This document shows, piece by piece, positions 1 to 6,541 of a DNA stretch of 25,588 nucleotides. Position 1 is the first letter of the stretch; every line of letters starts with the position of its first letter. The notes under the pieces were generated by a model. The model worked only from the letters and a program-made list of their open reading frames with translations. It searched no databases and had not been told where the DNA came from. The position numbers and the translations under genes were made by a program. The stretch is from the NCBI GenBank assembly GCA_964577825.1, contig CAZOBJ010000038.1, positions 1 to 25,588 of the forward strand, given 5' to 3'. The DNA comes from CAZOBJ01 sp964577825. GTDB lineage: Bacteria; Planctomycetota; SZUA-567; JAFGNG01.

Positions 1-2973
1 GGCCCAGGGGTTCTGCGGCGCGCCCGCGCCCTCGTTGTAGCTCGTGGTCCACCGGGTGACCCACCCGTTGGAGATCGTGCCCAGTTCCTGCACGTCGATG
101 GCGAACTGGCGCCACAGCTCGTGGGCGGTGCCGCCCTCGCGGATGAGGTACTCCCAGAACCCGGGCGTGTCCACGCCCAGCAGCTCCACGAACTGGAGGT
201 CCGGCCGCTTGGCGTGGAGTTGATCCGCCGCCCGCTGGAAGAAGCCGGCCAGCCGCTCGCAGCGCCAGGCCAGGAACTGCTCGCGCAGGGCCGGGGTCTG
301 CACCAGGGCCGCGCGCTTCTCGAAGCGCTTCGGGTCGTCGGCCGCGATGCCCAGGTCGGTGCCCGTGTCCTCCTCGAAGTGGCGGAAGGTCACGTCGTCG
401 TAGCTGTGCAGCAAGGGGTCGTGCCAGTCGTCGGACCACCCGTAGGCGGGCAGGTAGTAGTTGTTCCGCTGACAGGGGTTGACGAAATTGCTCACCCCCC
501 AGAAGTGCTCCAGCCCGCCGAAGGTGTCGATCACATTGTCCAGGATGTTGCGGTAGTAGCGCAGGTACTGGGGGTGCTGCCAGTTCGGGACGATGGTGAA
601 CAGGTCCAGGTACAGCTGGTTGCCGTCGCGGTCGATCATGCACGGGGTGTCCGCGCCGCGGGCCACCTGGGCGCTGTTGTGCTCGGTGAACGCGTACCGC
701 GATTGGCTGTACTGGACGCCTGTGATGAACTTGATCGCGTTTGCGTCCAGCACGTTCGCCAGCACCGTGCGCATGCAGTTGCGCACCCGGGGCTGGCCGA
801 TGGCCTCGGCGTGCATGAACGGGGTGTTGTACTCGTTGTACTGGATGCAGCCGAACAGGTGCAGGTTCTGGCCCGCGAACTTCAGGTACTGGGTGTAGCG
901 CTCGGCGGTCTGCAGCTTCCACGCGAGGCCGGAGATGTACCGCTCCATGAACGTGGCGCCCGGTCCGGCCGAGGTGCCGGGATTCTCGGACCCGAAGTTG
1001 CGGCCGATCCCGCTGGTGGGAAAGCACCGCTCGGTGTGGATCCCGTAGCGGCGTCCGGTGCCCGCGCCCGCGGACACCAGGTCGCCGTTGACGTGGTACA
1101 CGCGCAGCTCCTTGGCCGCGGCGGGCCGTCCGTCCTGGTAGTTGAGGACGTCCACGCTGTGCACGCCCGCATCGGCCACGTGGATCCAGCGCAGAGTCTG
1201 CATGGCGCCGGTGTTCGGGAACTTGCCGCCCACGTCCGCACCTACGCCGGACTGGCTGTTGCTCCATACGCCCTCGTGGCGGGTGGAGACGGAGACCTGC
1301 ATGGCGCGGCTCGCGTTGTCCGGGTAGTCGAGCTCCATGACGTAGAAGTCGCCCAGGTGGTCGAACTCGCCCAGCCGGTAGCTGAACATGCTGGGCCGCT
1401 TTTCGCCCGTGACCTCGCGGTAGACGAGCCCGTCCTTGCGCACGATGTTCGGCTCGGTGATCTCGCGCATGGGCGCGCCGCGGTGGATGTACAGGCTCTC
1501 GATCCAGGGAGTCGGGTCGTTGGGGTCGGTGAAGTCGATGCGCTTCTCCAGCTCCAGGTCCAGACCCTCGCGGTACGAGTCGGCCTGCACCTCCGCGAGG
1601 TCCAGCTCGCGCACGACCACCAGGGGCTCGCGCGCGCGCTCCTCGATGACCGCGCCGTCCCGGTCGCGCAGGCGCAGCCGGATCGTGTACACGCCCGCTT
1701 CGCGGCGGCCGAGGTCCAGCCGGTACACGAGCGACGCGCCGTCGCCCCGGTAGAAGGCCGACGAGCCGCCGTCCACCTGCTCGTCGGTGCCGTCGGAGTT
1801 TGCGCGCGCGAGTCGGTACTCGATCACGGGTCCGCGCTCATCCAGCCCGGCGGGCACGCGCACGTTCATGCGCACGGGCGCGGTGGTCCGGTAAAAGAGG
1901 TCGTCCTTGGCCGGGTTGCGAATGTCCAAGAGCCCCCGGTACGCGCACGGGCGCTGGAGCTCGGCCCGGAATCCGCCGCGGCTGCGGTTGAGCCCGGTCA
2001 CGGGCTGCCAGCCGCTTGCGTCGAACCCCGGCTCGCTCCATCCGGCGGCCTGTTCGTGGCTGTAGGTCCACGACTCGTCCGTGGCCACGGAGATCGTCTC
2101 GCCGTTGTCCAGGATGATGGTCGCGTTCAGGTACGCGTAGAAGGGGCTGTCCGGCGAGCGCCCGTAAAAGGCCGCGCAGTTCTCGCCGGGGCGCAGGTAG
2201 GGCGCGATGTCCACCGCGGCCGTGGGCGTGCCGTCCGGAGGCACGGGGTGGCGCACCTGCCGGCCGTTGATGTAGAGCAGGCACTTCGTGGGTCCGCGGT
2301 CGGCGCTCGAGCTGTCGGCCACCGCCTTCCAGATGCGCCGGCCCTCGGGGATGGTGAAGTCCTTGCGCATGTACCCCTCGTAGATGGGCAGCACGAACTT
2401 CACCCACTCGACGGCGACTTCGGTGCCCGCGGGGGCGCTGAGCACGAGCTCCATGCCGTCGGGCGCGGCCTTGCACGCGGCCTCGGGGAAGGCCACCTCC
2501 TGCCAGTCCGTGCCGGTGACCTCGGCCTGCACCTCCACGGCCCCGGCGCGGTAGTGCATCATGGTGCCGCCGTCGAGCCAGTACTTGGCGTGCCAGGTCG
2601 CGGTGGGCGCGGATTGCTTCAGGCGAATCACCAGGTTGTCGCGATGGGGCCACAGGTCGACCACCTCGTTGACGGTCTGGCGGTCGAGGTAATTGCCCCA
2701 GCCCAGGGTGGCCTGGTCCTCGGTCATGGTGAACACGAGCGCGCCGTCGCGCACGGCCACGTCCTCGACCCCGTCGAAGAACGTGAAGTTCGCCCGGTTC
2801 TCGTCGGCGGCGAAGGTCTTCTCGCGTTCCTGGATGGGAATGCGCAGCCCGCCCGCGGGCCACTGCTCCTCCAAGGTGGGATCCTGGTCCCAGGACCCGA
2901 GCCCGGCGGCCGCCGCCGCCCCGGCGAGCCACAAGGTCAGTGCCGCGAGCATCCCCAGACCACGCGTACGCAT
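1..2973 (-). CDS. large secreted glycoside-hydrolase-like protein (C-terminus beyond the window)
   Basis: The frame is open from an ATG at 2973 to the window edge (991 codons, no stop), so the gene is partial at its 3' end. AAGGAG lies 7 nt before the ATG. Residues 1-23 are a signal peptide (Arg-rich start, Leu/Ala core, Ala run). Residues ~45-190 look like a beta-rich carbohydrate-binding domain. Around 233-270 a second beta-sandwich carries LLYINGRQV and a PYLRPGEN turn, as in the galactose-binding-like domains of alpha-L-rhamnosidases and GH2 enzymes. From ~660 onward, repeating helix/strand segments with many Trp, Tyr and Asp (CIQYNEYN near 708, YDDVTFRHFEEDTG near 856) resemble a TIM-barrel glycosidase. 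I cannot name a GH family or assign catalytic acids. The likely site of action is the periplasm or outside the cell, on a polysaccharide. The gene stands alone, divergent from the GNAT gene. Confidence 0.75.
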   Translation of the reverse strand, partial: MRTRGLGMLAALTLWLAGAAAAAGLGSWDQDPTLEEQWPAGGLRIPIQEREKTFAADENRANFTFFDGVEDVAVRDGALVFTMTEDQATLGWGNYLDRQTVNEVVDLWPHRDNLVIRLKQSAPTATWHAKYWLDGGTMMHYRAGAVEVQAEVTGTDWQEVAFPEAACKAAPDGMELVLSAPAGTEVAVEWVKFVLPIYEGYMRKDFTIPEGRRIWKAVADSSSADRGPTKCLLYINGRQVRHPVPPDGTPTAAVDIAPYLRPGENCAAFYGRSPDSPFYAYLNATIILDNGETISVATDESWTYSHEQAAGWSEPGFDASGWQPVTGLNRSRGGFRAELQRPCAYRGLLDIRNPAKDDLFYRTTAPVRMNVRVPAGLDERGPVIEYRLARANSDGTDEQVDGGSSAFYRGDGASLVYRLDLGRREAGVYTIRLRLRDRDGAVIEERAREPLVVVRELDLAEVQADSYREGLDLELEKRIDFTDPNDPTPWIESLYIHRGAPMREITEPNIVRKDGLVYREVTGEKRPSMFSYRLGEFDHLGDFYVMELDYPDNASRAMQVSVSTRHEGVWSNSQSGVGADVGGKFPNTGAMQTLRWIHVADAGVHSVDVLNYQDGRPAAAKELRVYHVNGDLVSAGAGTGRRYGIHTERCFPTSGIGRNFGSENPGTSAGPGATFMERYISGLAWKLQTAERYTQYLKFAGQNLHLFGCIQYNEYNTPFMHAEAIGQPRVRNCMRTVLANVLDANAIKFITGVQYSQSRYAFTEHNSAQVARGADTPCMIDRDGNQLYLDLFTIVPNWQHPQYLRYYRNILDNVIDTFGGLEHFWGVSNFVNPCQRNNYYLPAYGWSDDWHDPLLHSYDDVTFRHFEEDTGTDLGIAADDPKRFEKRAALVQTPALREQFLAWRCERLAGFFQRAADQLHAKRPDLQFVELLGVDTPGFWEYLIREGGTAHELWRQFAIDVQELGTISNGWVTRWTTSYNEGAGAPQNPWA

Positions 2974-3030
2974 CGTTTGTCTCCTTGGCGCCTGGCTGCG
3001 GGCCGTTCCGTTCGGCCCGGATGTGCGCAG

Positions 3031-3059
3031 AGTTTGGCGCGTGTTCACGCGTCCGTCAA
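3031..3059 (-). promoter_or_regulatory. sigma70-type promoter for the glycoside-hydrolase-like gene
   Basis: On the minus strand TTGACG (3059-3054, 5 of 6 consensus bases) is followed by 17 bp and CAAACT (3036-3031, 3 of 6). The start codon is 58 nt further on, at 2973. The -35 box and spacing are good and the -10 box is weak. The spacer holds a palindrome, annotated separately. Confidence 0.5.
3038..3051. promoter_or_regulatory. palindrome between -35 and -10, operator-like
   Basis: CGCGTGTTCACGCG consists of two perfect 6-bp arms around a 2-bp centre. It lies wholly inside the 17-bp spacer of the proposed minus-strand promoter, a classical position for a repressor operator. No regulator gene is adjacent, so the binding protein is unknown. 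Confidence 0.4.
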
Positions 3060-3094
3060 GAGAAACACGCGGCAAACCCGACGCGGTGAAAGGG

Positions 3095-3122
3095 TTGCCT
3101 TTCGGCGTGCGCTGCGTACCAT
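3095..3122 (+). promoter_or_regulatory. possible promoter for the GNAT gene
   Basis: TTGCCT (3095-3100), a 16-bp spacer and TACCAT (3117-3122) lie 67 bp before the ATG at 3189. The match to consensus is moderate (TTG at -35, 4 of 6 at -10). It is supported mainly by its position in the divergent intergenic region. Confidence 0.35.
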
Positions 3123-3188
3123 AGATGCGGGGCGGGGCCGACGCCCGCCCTTCATTCCGCATCGGCTCCGCGGCAGGGAGGCTGGTCC

Positions 3189-4145
3189 ATGGAGCTCGAT
3201 CTCGATCAGTGCGTGGCGCGCGTGCCGGAAGGTCCGGAGTTCGACCGGGTCCTGCGCATGCTCGAAGAGGTCTTCCCCGGGGCGGCCGCGACGTTCCGCG
3301 CGGTGCGCGAGGGCCAGCGCACCCTGCACCGATGGACCGCGCACGCCCTGTACTGCGGCGACAGGCTGGTGGGCAACGTCTCCACCGTGGAGCGCGAGGT
3401 CTGGTGCGCGGGCGAGGTGCGCCCGGTGGTGGGCATCGGGTCCGTGGGCACGCCCAAGCCGTACCGCCGCCAGGGCGTGGCGCGCAAGCTCATGACCCAG
3501 GTGCTCGCCGAGGTCGACGCCCGCGGCGCGGCCAGCGCCCTGTGGACCGGCGTGCCGCAGGTGTATGCGGGCCACGGGTACCGGCCCGTGCGCCAGCGCC
3601 GCGGGGTGCTCGAGACCGAGGCCCTGGTCGGGCTCGCTCCGGGCGGCGAGGTGCACGAGGTCAGTGAACCGGACGCGGCCACGCTGCAGGCCATGGCCGA
3701 CCTGTACGCCGGGCTCTACCCCGAGTATGACGGCAAGGTGGTCCGCGACGAGGCCTACTGGTCCGAGGTGGTGGCCGCGCGCCTGCGGGCCAGTCGCGGC
3801 GCGGGGGTGCTCCTCCACAGCCAGGACGGCGGGCTGGCCGGGTACGCGCACGTGAACGTGGGCGGCAAGCGGCTGGGGCTCAACGAGCTCGCGTGCGCGC
3901 CCGACGCACAGGGGGTGATGGCCGCGCTGTTGACCGCGGCGGCGCGCGCGGGCCTGCGCGAGGGCCTGCAGGACACGGTCCTGGCCCTGCCGGACGTGCA
4001 TCCGGCCTGGCCGCTTCTCCAGGATCGGGGCGTGGCCGTGCGTGAGCCGGACAGGCCCGCGGACAACTTCATGGTGCGCGGCCCGGGCGGGGGCGAGCTG
4101 GGGCCCTACGCACGCATGCACTGGTGCGTGGTCGATTCGTTCTGA
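3189..4145 (+). CDS. GNAT-family N-acetyltransferase with two tandem domains
   Basis: This 318-residue protein starts at an ATG preceded by AGGGAGG at good spacing. The N-terminal half (about 1-145) is a typical GNAT fold. The acetyl-CoA pyrophosphate loop is YRRQGVARKLM (92-102) and the late motif is YAGHGYRPV (126-134). The C-terminal half (about 160-318) has the strand/helix rhythm of a second GNAT domain but lacks the R-x-x-G-x-A loop, so it is probably degenerate and structural. This tandem layout resembles the Eis-like branch (usually ~400 residues), here without the C-terminal sterol-carrier-like domain. The expected reaction is transfer of an acetyl group from acetyl-CoA to an amine. 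The substrate cannot be read from the sequence. No signal peptide is seen, so it should be cytosolic. It converges on the TPR-like gene across 48 bp. Confidence 0.85.
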   Translation: MELDLDQCVARVPEGPEFDRVLRMLEEVFPGAAATFRAVREGQRTLHRWTAHALYCGDRLVGNVSTVEREVWCAGEVRPVVGIGSVGTPKPYRRQGVARKLMTQVLAEVDARGAASALWTGVPQVYAGHGYRPVRQRRGVLETEALVGLAPGGEVHEVSEPDAATLQAMADLYAGLYPEYDGKVVRDEAYWSEVVAARLRASRGAGVLLHSQDGGLAGYAHVNVGGKRLGLNELACAPDAQGVMAALLTAAARAGLREGLQDTVLALPDVHPAWPLLQDRGVAVREPDRPADNFMVRGPGGGELGPYARMHWCVVDSF

Positions 4146-4193
4146 GCCGCACGCCGGCACGTCTTTCCGCACGCAATAGGAATGCGCGGCCCG

Positions 4194-5144
4194 CTACCGG
4201 CCCGGCGCGCTGCCCCGGACCGTGAAGGGCACGTCCGCGGTGGCGGTGCGCCCGCTCGTGCGGTCGCGGCAGGTCACCAGGAGCACGTACTCGCCGGCGG
4301 GCAGGTCCTCGGGCACGCGGAAAAACATGCCCGCGAACACCGCGCGCACCGGGTGCTGGTAGGTCGGGTCGATGGACGCGTACTCGGGCTCCTCGTAGAC
4401 GGTGCGCTCCAGGCGGTCGCGCACCGCCACGCCGAAGCGCAGGCGCAGCCGGTAGTGGCCGGCCTGTTTGGCGAACGAGGGGCCGGTGACCTCCAGGTAC
4501 ACGGCCGTGGTCTCGCCCGGGCGCAGGGCGTCCTGGTCGCGCGGGGTGTACTGCCCGTGGCGGCGCACGGACTCGCACAGGACCGCGCGCGTGATCGACA
4601 GGGGCATGAGCCTGCCCGCGGCCTCCACGGCCTGCTGCAGGATGCGCGCGGCCGGTTCGTGCTCGCCCAGGCGCAGGTAGGTGTACCCGGCCAACAGCGG
4701 CCAGAACACGTCGTCCTCGGACGCGGGGCCGATGCGTTCGAGGTGGATCTTGGCCCGCTCGGGGTCGTCGGCGAACAGGTAGTAGCGCGCGAGCGCCAGG
4801 CGCGGGTCGCGCGCGTCCGGGTCGCGGGCGACCGCGGTGCGCAGATAGTCCTTGAGCCGCTCCTCCACGACCGCGCGGCTGGGCCGGTCCGCTCCATCGG
4901 GCGGGGTGGCCTTCAGGGCTGCGGCCACCTCCTCCAGGAGCGCCTGCTCGGCCGGGTCCAGGTCCTCGCGGTCCATGCGCGCGCGCACCAGGCCGGTGAG
5001 GTACAGGATCTGGCGCCGCGAGAGCGCGGGCGCGCCCGCCTCGTCCTCGCCCGCGCGCGCAAGCCCGGCTAGGCACACGAGCACGGCCAGCACCGTGCAG
5101 AGAATCATGCGCGCGCATGCGCCGCGTAGCGTTCGCCCGTTCAT
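4194..5144 (-). CDS. secreted TPR-like protein with C-terminal beta domain
   Basis: This 316-residue protein is not recognised by name. The chosen ATG at 5144 has GAGGG 7 nt upstream, and that GAGGG is the edge of a palindromic repeat (5151-5186). An in-frame ATG at 5108 has no ribosome-binding site. Residues ~13-31 form a hydrophobic signal peptide ending in ARA, with no lipobox. Residues ~40-200 are helical pairs; the segment with LALARYYLFADDPERAKIHLERI and the next pair fit the tetratricopeptide rhythm, suggesting protein-protein contacts in the periplasm. Residues ~215-316 are strand-rich (YRLRLRF, YVLLVTCRD), a beta-sandwich-like tail. It follows the YmdB-like gene on the same strand after 326 bp of repeats, so cotranscription is possible. 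Confidence 0.75.
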   Translation of the reverse strand: MNGRTLRGACARMILCTVLAVLVCLAGLARAGEDEAGAPALSRRQILYLTGLVRARMDREDLDPAEQALLEEVAAALKATPPDGADRPSRAVVEERLKDYLRTAVARDPDARDPRLALARYYLFADDPERAKIHLERIGPASEDDVFWPLLAGYTYLRLGEHEPAARILQQAVEAAGRLMPLSITRAVLCESVRRHGQYTPRDQDALRPGETTAVYLEVTGPSFAKQAGHYRLRLRFGVAVRDRLERTVYEEPEYASIDPTYQHPVRAVFAGMFFRVPEDLPAGEYVLLVTCRDRTSGRTATADVPFTVRGSAPGR

Positions 5145-5150
5145 CAACCG

Positions 5151-5228
5151 TCCCTCACCCCGGCCCTCTCCCGGGGGGAGAGGGAGAAGGCGTCCCTCAC
5201 CCCGGCCCTCTCCCGGGGGGAGAGGGAG
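5151..5228 (+). repeat. two tandem copies of palindromic repeat family 1, variant 1
   Basis: Copies at 5151-5186 and 5193-5228 each read TCCCTCACCCCGGCCCTCTC followed by CCGG and a reversed GGGAGAGGG arm, so each can fold into a GC-rich hairpin. The left edge of the first copy supplies the GAGGG ribosome-binding site of the minus-strand gene starting at 5144. Confidence 0.85.
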
Positions 5229-5300
5229 GTTTCGGGCGCGCGCTCGTTTGTCTTGGCTGAGCCGTTGGGCGGGACTCGAAAGCTCGCGCGCGGCCGACGG

Positions 5301-5423
5301 TCCCCCCTCCCTCCGGGAGGGGGTGAGGGGGAGGGAGAAGCGATCCGGCGCGTACTCGCCACCTAACGCTCGCCTGCTCGTCAACCGTCCCTCACCCCGG
5401 CCCGTTCCCGAGGGGAGAGGGAG
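5301..5423 (+). repeat. composite repeat unit: variant 2, linker, variant 1
   Basis: Variant 2 (5301-5338; on the other strand it reads CTCCCTCCCCCTCACCCCC and a GGGAGG arm) is followed by a 49-bp linker and a slightly diverged variant 1 copy (5388-5423). The same order and similar spacing recur near 16.4 kb and 24.0 kb. The gene-free stretch 5145-5470 holds these repeats and nothing else I can identify. Confidence 0.8.
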
Positions 5424-5470
5424 GTTCTCATCGCGTAGGCGCGGGGGAGCGCAAAGGGGCCGGTGCCGGG

Positions 5471-6364
5471 TCATGACGCGTTCTCCGGGGTCGGGGGCCC
5501 GCCGGCCGGGTTCTCGTCGCTCTTGGCGGAGCGCGCGCCGGTGCGCGCGGCCTGGGCCTCGACCAGGAAGGGGTCGATCGAGCGCGCCAGTCCCGTGCTC
5601 GCGTCCACGTCCACAACCGCCCCGGCCACGCGCACGTCGCCCTTGGCCACCTCGAACCGGGCGGGCATGGCCGTGGTGAAATGGTAGATCACGCTCTCCT
5701 TGTCGCGGCCGAGCACCGAGTCGTACGAGCCGGTCATGCCGAGGTCGGTGATGTACGCGGTGCCGCCGGGCAGCACGCGTGCGTCCGCGGTGGGCACGTG
5801 CGTGTGCGTGCCCGCGACTACGGCCACGCGGCCGTCGAGGTGCCAGCCCATGGCGACCTTTTCGCTCGTGGCCTCGGCGTGCATGTCCACGACCACGACC
5901 TGCGCGCGGCCGGAGAGCTCTTCCAGGGCCCGGTCCACGGCCAGGAACGGGCACTCGGCCGGGTTCATGAACACGCGGCCGATCAGGTTGACGACCGCCA
6001 CGTGCACGGGGGGGGCCCGGGCCGCGTCCTTGCTCTCGTCCGACGAGCCGCCCACCGGGTATACGCCCACGCCGCTTCCGGCGGCCGCGGGCACGTAGTT
6101 GAGCGGACGCAGGAGCCGGTCCTCGCCGATGCACGCGAACACGTCCTTGTTCTTGTAGATGTGGTCGCCGGTGGTGACCGCGTCCGCGCCCGCGGACACG
6201 AGTTCCTGGAGCGCCTTGGGCGTAAGGCCCGAGCCGCCGGCCGCGTTCTCGCCGTTGACGATCACGAAGTCCGCGCCGTGGGTGCGCCGCAGCGCGGGCA
6301 GGTGCGCGGCCAGGGCCCTGCGGCCGGGCCGGCCCACCACGTCGCCGATCAGGAGGATTCGCAC
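5471..6364 (-). CDS. ymdB: YmdB-family metallophosphoesterase (TIGR00282 type)
   Basis: This 297-residue protein starts with GTG at 6364, with AAAGGA just upstream. The N-terminus RILLIGDVVGRPGR carries the metal-binding D8. It continues with NGENAAGG (E39, N40), GDH (67-68), DMHAEATSEK (H162) and GTHTH (H187, H189). These residues align with the binuclear metal centre of Bacillus YmdB, a phosphodiesterase acting on 2',3'-cAMP and related substrates. One residue differs: the usual GNH is GDH here, so a metal-ligand Asn is replaced by Asp67. A short insert (about 106-119) and a Pro/Ala-rich tail after ~265 are lineage-specific. It should be a soluble cytosolic enzyme, with the true substrate here unproven. 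It diverges from the SpoIID-like operon and has its own promoter. Confidence 0.9.
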   Translation of the reverse strand: MRILLIGDVVGRPGRRALAAHLPALRRTHGADFVIVNGENAAGGSGLTPKALQELVSAGADAVTTGDHIYKNKDVFACIGEDRLLRPLNYVPAAAGSGVGVYPVGGSSDESKDAARAPPVHVAVVNLIGRVFMNPAECPFLAVDRALEELSGRAQVVVVDMHAEATSEKVAMGWHLDGRVAVVAGTHTHVPTADARVLPGGTAYITDLGMTGSYDSVLGRDKESVIYHFTTAMPARFEVAKGDVRVAGAVVDVDASTGLARSIDPFLVEAQAARTGARSAKSDENPAGGPPTPENAS

Positions 6365-6411
6365 ACGGGTCCTTTCTTTGGTCCGGAGTCTCGGGTGGCT
6401 GCGCCCCCCTC

Positions 6412-6426
6412 GGGTATGGGATACCC
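6412..6426. promoter_or_regulatory. inverted repeat overlapping the ymdB -10 box
   Basis: GGGTATGGGATACCC has perfect 6-bp arms with a 3-bp centre. It covers the minus-strand -10 hexamer at 6423-6418, so a bound protein would block that promoter. It may instead be chance symmetry in GC-rich DNA. Confidence 0.35.
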
Positions 6427-6446
6427 CGGCGGGGCGGCGAGGTCAA
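6418..6446 (-). promoter_or_regulatory. sigma70-type promoter for the ymdB-like gene
   Basis: On the minus strand TTGACC (6446-6441), exactly 17 bp and TATCCC (6423-6418) lie 54 nt before the GTG start at 6364. The -35 box matches 5 of 6. Confidence 0.6.
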
Positions 6447-6467
6447 GGCGCGATCCCGGCGGGGGCC

Positions 6468-6496
6468 TTGCGGCGGGCGCCGCGGCCGGCTATAAC
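6468..6496 (+). promoter_or_regulatory. sigma70-type promoter for the SpoIID-tgt-yajC-secDF operon
   Basis: TTGCGG (6468-6473), 17 bp and TATAAC (6491-6496, 5 of 6) end 45 bp before the ATG at 6542. The AT-rich hexamer stands out in very GC-rich surroundings. Confidence 0.6.
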
Positions 6497-6541
6497 AGGC
6501 CGGCGGCCGCGCGGCGCGCGGCCCAGGCAAGGGAGCGGCGT

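Noticed and set aside
121..3495. A 1124-codon open frame on the plus strand
   Set aside because: It lies opposite a better minus-strand gene with signal peptide, ribosome-binding site and domain-like sequence, and runs into the GNAT gene in another frame. Long empty frames are expected in very GC-rich DNA.
4194..6530. A continuous 778-codon minus-strand frame that would join the TPR-like gene to sequence opposite the ymdB region
   Set aside because: It reads through three or more palindromic repeats (PLPPGEGRGEG-like peptides typical of translated repeats) and through ymdB in the wrong frame. Only the part after 5144 looks like a protein.
5681..6541. Upstream extension of the SpoIID-like gene
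   Set aside because: The extension crosses ymdB and its promoter. The lipoprotein signal and ribosome-binding site fix the start at 6542.
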